Origin: CAZYAK01 sp964645935
GTDB lineage: Bacteria; Patescibacteriota; Gracilibacteria; Peribacterales; Peribacteraceae
Direction of reading: 5' to 3'
Length of the DNA stretch: 24,158 nt
Assembly: GCA_964645935.1 (NCBI GenBank)
Contig: CAZYAK010000018.1
Coordinates: forward strand, 1-24,158
Numbering within the stretch: position 1 is the first letter of the stretch; every line of letters begins with the position of its first letter. The position numbers were made by a program, and so were the translations under genes. Positions 21,946 to 24,158 of the stretch are shown here, piece by piece. The notes under the pieces are model-generated. The model was not told the DNA's origin and did no database searches. It saw only the letters and a list, made by a program, of their open reading frames with translations.

Positions 21946-22245
21946 TTAGGCGGCCACCGGCGTCTGGCGGCTGCGCATGGTCACCTGCCAGCCGAGCGAC
22001 TGGAGCCTGCTCTGCAGACGTCGGTCGTGCGCCTGGTGGAGCGAGCGGCGAAGCACCACGTGCACCGCGGCGCGCTGGGAGTACGTGCGCACCCACTCAC
22101 GCAGGTGGTCGATCTTCATCTCCGCCCCGACGGAGTCGGAGGAGGTCTCCTGCGACCAGTCCACGATGACGCGGGCGGCTTTGGTCCATCCGCTGGCGCG
22201 GGAAGTGGCGGTGGAGCGAACGGGGGTGGCGAGTGCGGTGTGCAT
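21946..22245 (-). CDS. small protein of unknown function, possibly half of a NYN-like fold
   Basis: This 99-aa protein starts at the ATG at 22245, which has a leaderless-type promoter directly upstream. A longer open frame to 22434 lacks such support and runs antisense-like through non-coding sequence. No signal peptide or membrane segment is present. Residues 1-20 are Ser/Thr/Ala-rich. The core ARVIVDWSQE, MKIDHLREWV, AAVHVVLRRS and LQSRLQSLGWQVTMR reads as alternating beta-alpha units. This loosely recalls the first half of a NYN/LabA-type nuclease domain, but the second half with its acidic residues is missing. That resemblance is speculative. The overlap of its promoter with a 16-bp palindrome suggests tight regulation. 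It ends in a strong terminator, so it is a monocistronic unit. Confidence 0.55.
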   Translation of the reverse strand: MHTALATPVRSTATSRASGWTKAARVIVDWSQETSSDSVGAEMKIDHLREWVRTYSQRAAVHVVLRRSLHQAHDRRLQSRLQSLGWQVTMRSRQTPVAA

Positions 22246-22251
22246 GTTTGG

Positions 22252-22279
22252 AGTGTACGCACGTACACCTCGACCGCAA
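22252..22279 (-). promoter_or_regulatory. leaderless-type promoter of the small gene at 22245
   Basis: On the minus strand TTGCGG (22274-22279), a 16-bp spacer and TACACT (22252-22257). The -10 ends six bases before the ATG. A palindrome covers the -10 and part of the spacer. Confidence 0.5.
22253..22268. promoter_or_regulatory. operator-like palindrome over the -10 box
   Basis: GTGTACG-CA-CGTACAC: two perfect 7-bp arms around a 2-bp centre. Its position on the -10 and spacer is ideal for repression. A related half-site, CGTACACC, occurs at 22330-22337 just after the TfoX-like gene. The cognate regulator is unknown, with the adjacent MarR protein a candidate. Confidence 0.5.
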
Positions 22280-22375
22280 GGGCATTTGGACAAGAGCGAT
22301 TGCGGTTTCTCGGTCTCATGGTGTTTGATCGTACACCCAACACCGAAGCCGCGTCTTGGTGCAGGGTACGCCCTC

Positions 22376-22693
22376 TCAGAATTGCGCGAGGGCTTCGGTA
22401 AAGAGCGGCTCCTGCGTGGCGTACTCGTCCGCATCCGGCAGACGGATGTGCAACCAGTTCTTCATCACGCCCCCTCCTTCCATGGGCGCGAACTCGGCGT
22501 ACGTCTCGGGGTCCTCGGCGATCTTCGCCAAGACGCGCTGAGGCGGGAGCTTCACGCAGATGCCGTCCTCGAAGACAAACGCGAAGAGTTTCTTGCCGCG
22601 GTAGTACGAGATCTCGCCGAAGGTCTTGCGCTTGGAGAACGCGGGATCAGAAAGGAAGCGCTGGTCCGCCCACGCGATGAGGTCGTCACGCAT
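22376..22693 (-). CDS. TfoX N-terminal domain-like protein
   Basis: This 105-aa cytosolic protein consists of one alpha/beta domain. The order KTFGEISYYRGKKLFAFVFEDGICVKLP, a central FAPMEGGGVMKNWLHIRLP and a final helix EPLFTEALAQF fits the TfoX_N family (N-terminal half of the Sxy/TfoX competence regulator, widespread as a stand-alone domain). Stand-alone TfoX_N proteins have no established activity, and a YjbR-like fold is an alternative reading. The gene begins 12 nt after the stop of the MarR gene on the same strand, so they probably form an operon. TACGCT at 22700-22705 ends exactly six bases before its ATG and could also give an independent leaderless transcript. Confidence 0.72.
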   Translation of the reverse strand: MRDDLIAWADQRFLSDPAFSKRKTFGEISYYRGKKLFAFVFEDGICVKLPPQRVLAKIAEDPETYAEFAPMEGGGVMKNWLHIRLPDADEYATQEPLFTEALAQF

Positions 22694-22699
22694 GCGCGT

Positions 22700-22705
22700 A
22701 GCGTA
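22700..22705 (-). promoter_or_regulatory. possible internal -10 before the TfoX-like gene
   Basis: TACGCT on the minus strand, directly after the MarR stop codon and six bases before the ATG at 22693. There is no recognisable -35, so confidence is low. Confidence 0.28.
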
Positions 22706-23170
22706 TCACTCGTCGCAGCACCCGTCGCCCTTCCGCTGGCTGCGCATGGAGTCCAGCAGCTTGTCCACACTCGCGCGCAGCGCTCCCGTCTCGCCCTGCG
22801 TAAGGCAGGCAAAGCCAGCCTCAAACTTGGCGGTAACGATCTCCATCCCTTTCTCGAGGAGGCGCGTGCCCTTGGCGGTGAGCGCGAGAACGTGCTCGCG
22901 GCGGTTGCGCTCGTTCTCCTCACGTGTGAGCAGTCCCTTCTCGCAGAGCATCTCCGTCTGTCGACTGACGGCGGCCTGTGTGAGATCGCGACACCGGGCA
23001 ATGGAGCGCTGCGAGCAGTCGGGATTGTCGCGGAGCGAGAGGAGGATCATGCACTGGGAGAAAGTGAGATCCAGCTCCTGGTGCAACGCGTGGTCCGCCG
23101 CCTTCTCGAGCAGGGCGCTCAAGCGGTGGAGACGAAGGGCCGGCTGCATGCAGAAAGGGTTCTTTCCCAT
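22706..23170 (-). CDS. MarR-family transcriptional regulator, cysteine-rich
   Basis: This 154-aa dimeric winged-helix regulator has helical dimerisation segments at both ends. The DNA-binding core is about 35-105: FSQCMILLSLRDNP, the recognition region SIARCRDLTQAAVSRQTEML, and the wing LTREENERNRREHVLALTAKG. MarR proteins usually repress nearby genes and release DNA on binding a ligand or on cysteine oxidation. This one has eight cysteines (C7, C40, C52, C60, C76, C122, C151, C152), far more than usual, so thiol or metal sensing is a reasonable inference. It precedes the TfoX-like gene by 12 nt, likely one operon. TATACT ends 11 nt before its ATG. Confidence 0.88.
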   Translation of the reverse strand: MGKNPFCMQPALRLHRLSALLEKAADHALHQELDLTFSQCMILLSLRDNPDCSQRSIARCRDLTQAAVSRQTEMLCEKGLLTREENERNRREHVLALTAKGTRLLEKGMEIVTAKFEAGFACLTQGETGALRASVDKLLDSMRSQRKGDGCCDE

Positions 23171-23181
23171 GGTTCAGAGCC

Positions 23182-23187
23182 AGTATA
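23182..23187 (-). promoter_or_regulatory. -10 element of the MarR-TfoX operon
   Basis: TATACT on the minus strand, 11 nt before the ATG at 23170. No convincing -35 is seen. The opposite strand of this 129-bp region carries the promoter of the gene at 23300. Confidence 0.45.
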
Positions 23188-23264
23188 GCCCATCAGAGAA
23201 GGGGTTCCCTCGTGCTGTTTTGCGCGTCGGGCCTTGCCGGCTCTTTCGGCGCGCCGCCGCGGGA

Positions 23265-23293
23265 TTGACGGGCGGCAATCCACATCCGATAGT
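23265..23293 (+). promoter_or_regulatory. leaderless-type promoter of the gene at 23300
   Basis: TTGACG (23265-23270, 5 of 6 consensus), a 17-bp spacer and GATAGT (23288-23293), ending six bases before the ATG at 23300. No Shine-Dalgarno is present. Confidence 0.6.
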
Positions 23294-23299
23294 CGCTGC

Positions 23300-23971
23300 A
23301 TGGACGCTCCATCCACCGCCGACCCTCAGGTCCGTACCGCGCGCCTGGGCGTCCACACGCGGGAGGGCAAATCTCTGCTTTCCGCGGAGATCCGCGAGGG
23401 CGAATCTCCCTCCGTCGCCATCCGCACACGGACGCGCGGGCGCACGGCAACACTCTTTGTAGAATTGGCGTCTCCTCCCACAGATGCGGAAGTCCTCAAC
23501 ACACTGGAAGCGACGCTCCGTGGGCAGCTGGCGCTTGTCGAGACATTCCTCAACCGCGTCCAGCGAGCACACGCGTGTGACGTCCGCATGAAGAAGAAAA
23601 TGGAGGAAGAAGTGGAGGTGGGCGCACTCACCCGACTGCAAGAGATGCTCGAGCCCGTCGCCCGTTTCCTGGACAACGCACTGCATGTTCTCGTCCACGG
23701 TACGACGGTGAGCGGATACCACCGCGCCACCGTGGTGATAGCAGAGAGCCGCACCCGGAGGTGCACCGTGCTGCGCGACGCGTTCGAACGGATCCGCCAC
23801 GCGTGCGCCGCGCGCCCAGAGTCCTCACTGCCCCCCGAAACCCAGGCGGCGCTGGAACGCGTCCGGCGCCTGGCCTGCGACGCCGCCGCCACCTGCCAGC
23901 AGGTGATCCACCTCTCCCGAAACCAGGAACGCATCCGGGGCGAGATCGCGGATCTGCTCTCCAGCGGCTGA
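23300..23971 (+). CDS. helical charged protein of unknown function
   Basis: This 223-aa protein has no signal peptide or membrane segment and belongs to no family I recognise. The start at 23300 is set by the promoter six bases upstream. The frame is open to 23234, but that part would lie inside the promoter. Residues 10-60 look like short beta strands (RLGVHTREGKSLLSAEI, TATLFVELASPP). The rest is Arg/Glu/Ala-rich helix with KKKMEEEVEVGALTRLQEML and a second helical region (about 150-220), a likely coiled-coil or helical bundle. The gene is divergent from the MarR operon and precedes the tRNA-Tyr, which has its own promoter. Confidence 0.68.
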   Translation: MDAPSTADPQVRTARLGVHTREGKSLLSAEIREGESPSVAIRTRTRGRTATLFVELASPPTDAEVLNTLEATLRGQLALVETFLNRVQRAHACDVRMKKKMEEEVEVGALTRLQEMLEPVARFLDNALHVLVHGTTVSGYHRATVVIAESRTRRCTVLRDAFERIRHACAARPESSLPPETQAALERVRRLACDAAATCQQVIHLSRNQERIRGEIADLLSSG

Positions 23972-23998
23972 AACCCGCCCGGGAACCGCCCGAAACGG

Positions 23999-24027
23999 TT
24001 GAAACCCGCAGCCCGACCCCATACACT
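23999..24027 (+). promoter_or_regulatory. promoter of tRNA-Tyr
   Basis: TTGAAA (23999-24004), a 17-bp spacer and TACACT (24022-24027). The predicted transcript start near 24034 leaves a 5' leader of about 40 nt for RNase P to remove. Confidence 0.6.
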
Positions 24028-24073
24028 CCCCCCGTCGAGCCCAGTGGGGCACGGCGGTCTTTCTCATCCACGT

Positions 24074-24158
24074 GGGTCGGTCGCATAGCGGCAATTGCAC
24101 CGCGCTGTAGACGCGGCGCCTCACGGCTCCGGGGGTTCGAGTCCCTCCCGGCCCACCA
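24074..24158 (+). tRNA. tRNA-Tyr (anticodon GTA), CCA encoded
   Basis: The acceptor stem GGGTCGG pairs with CCGGCCC (one G-U pair), followed by discriminator A and an encoded CCA at the window end. The D stem is GCA/TGC. The anticodon stem CCGCG/CGCGG encloses loop CTGTAGA with anticodon GTA at 24107-24109. A 14-nt long variable arm with a GCC/GGC stem marks a class II tRNA, as expected for bacterial tRNA-Tyr. The T arm is GGGGG-TTCGAGT-CCCTC. The total length is 85 nt and all expected elements are intact. Confidence 0.95.

Noticed and set aside
1..24158. CRISPR arrays, insertion sequences, prophage genes, toxin-antitoxin pairs
   Set aside because: I looked for regular repeats with spacers, transposase motifs, terminal inverted repeats and phage structural genes and saw none.

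Overview
This GC-rich bacterial window is densely packed with standard-code genes. TGA is used as a stop in several of them, for example the histidine kinase, greA, the EamA transporter and the cohesin gene, which argues against the TGA=Gly codes of Gracilibacteria and Absconditabacteria. The mix points to a Candidate Phyla Radiation (Patescibacteria) genome, perhaps of the Peregrinibacteria/Peribacteria or Uhrbacteria kind. It includes several S-layer-homology (SLH) proteins, Ser/Ala/Thr-rich surface proteins, a small dockerin next to a cohesin, a TMTC-like TPR membrane protein, an orphan sensor kinase and many lineage-specific small proteins. The lineage is inferred from gene content, not from a marker gene. 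No mobile element, CRISPR array or rRNA is visible. One tRNA, tRNA-Tyr(GUA), closes the window.

Layout. 1-823 (-): truncated SLH protein. 873-2951 (-): Cache-PAS histidine kinase. 3081-4385 (+): Ser-rich secreted or anchored protein. 4412-6205 (-): TMTC-like membrane protein with TPRs. 6341-6440: run of 100 N flanked by two identical 55-bp copies, probably an assembly artefact. 6475-7476 (+): EamA transporter. 7506-8351 (-): SLH protein. 8570-11806 (+): carbamoyl-phosphate synthase large chain of the eukaryote/Bacteroidota-like type, without carA nearby. 11965-12510 (+): greA. 12562-12996 (+): small unknown preceded by a 7-bp tandem repeat. 13000-13968 (-): holA. 14090-16868 (+): three-gene operon of dockerin, cohesin/FnIII and copper-ligand-less cupredoxin-like proteins. 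16869-19972 (-): acetolactate synthase followed by aldehyde dehydrogenase. 20061-20498 (-): small secreted protein. 20572-21750 (-): SLH-CAP protein. 21946-22245 (-): small unknown behind an operator-like palindrome. 22376-23170 (-): MarR regulator followed by a TfoX-N-like protein. 23300-23971 (+): unknown helical protein. 24074-24158 (+): tRNA-Tyr.

Themes. Much of the window builds the cell surface: three SLH proteins, the cohesin-dockerin-cupredoxin operon, Ser/Thr-rich secreted proteins, and a TMTC-like enzyme that could glycosylate such proteins. The rest is housekeeping (carB, greA, holA, tRNA-Tyr) and a short fermentative operon (acetolactate synthase and aldehyde dehydrogenase).

The most general signal is in the promoters. 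Many genes have a TAnnnT -10 hexamer ending about six bases before the start codon, often with a TTG-type -35 box 16-17 bp further upstream and no Shine-Dalgarno. This predicts widespread leaderless transcription. The best candidate for an undescribed system is the dockerin-cohesin-cupredoxin operon at 14051-16868.
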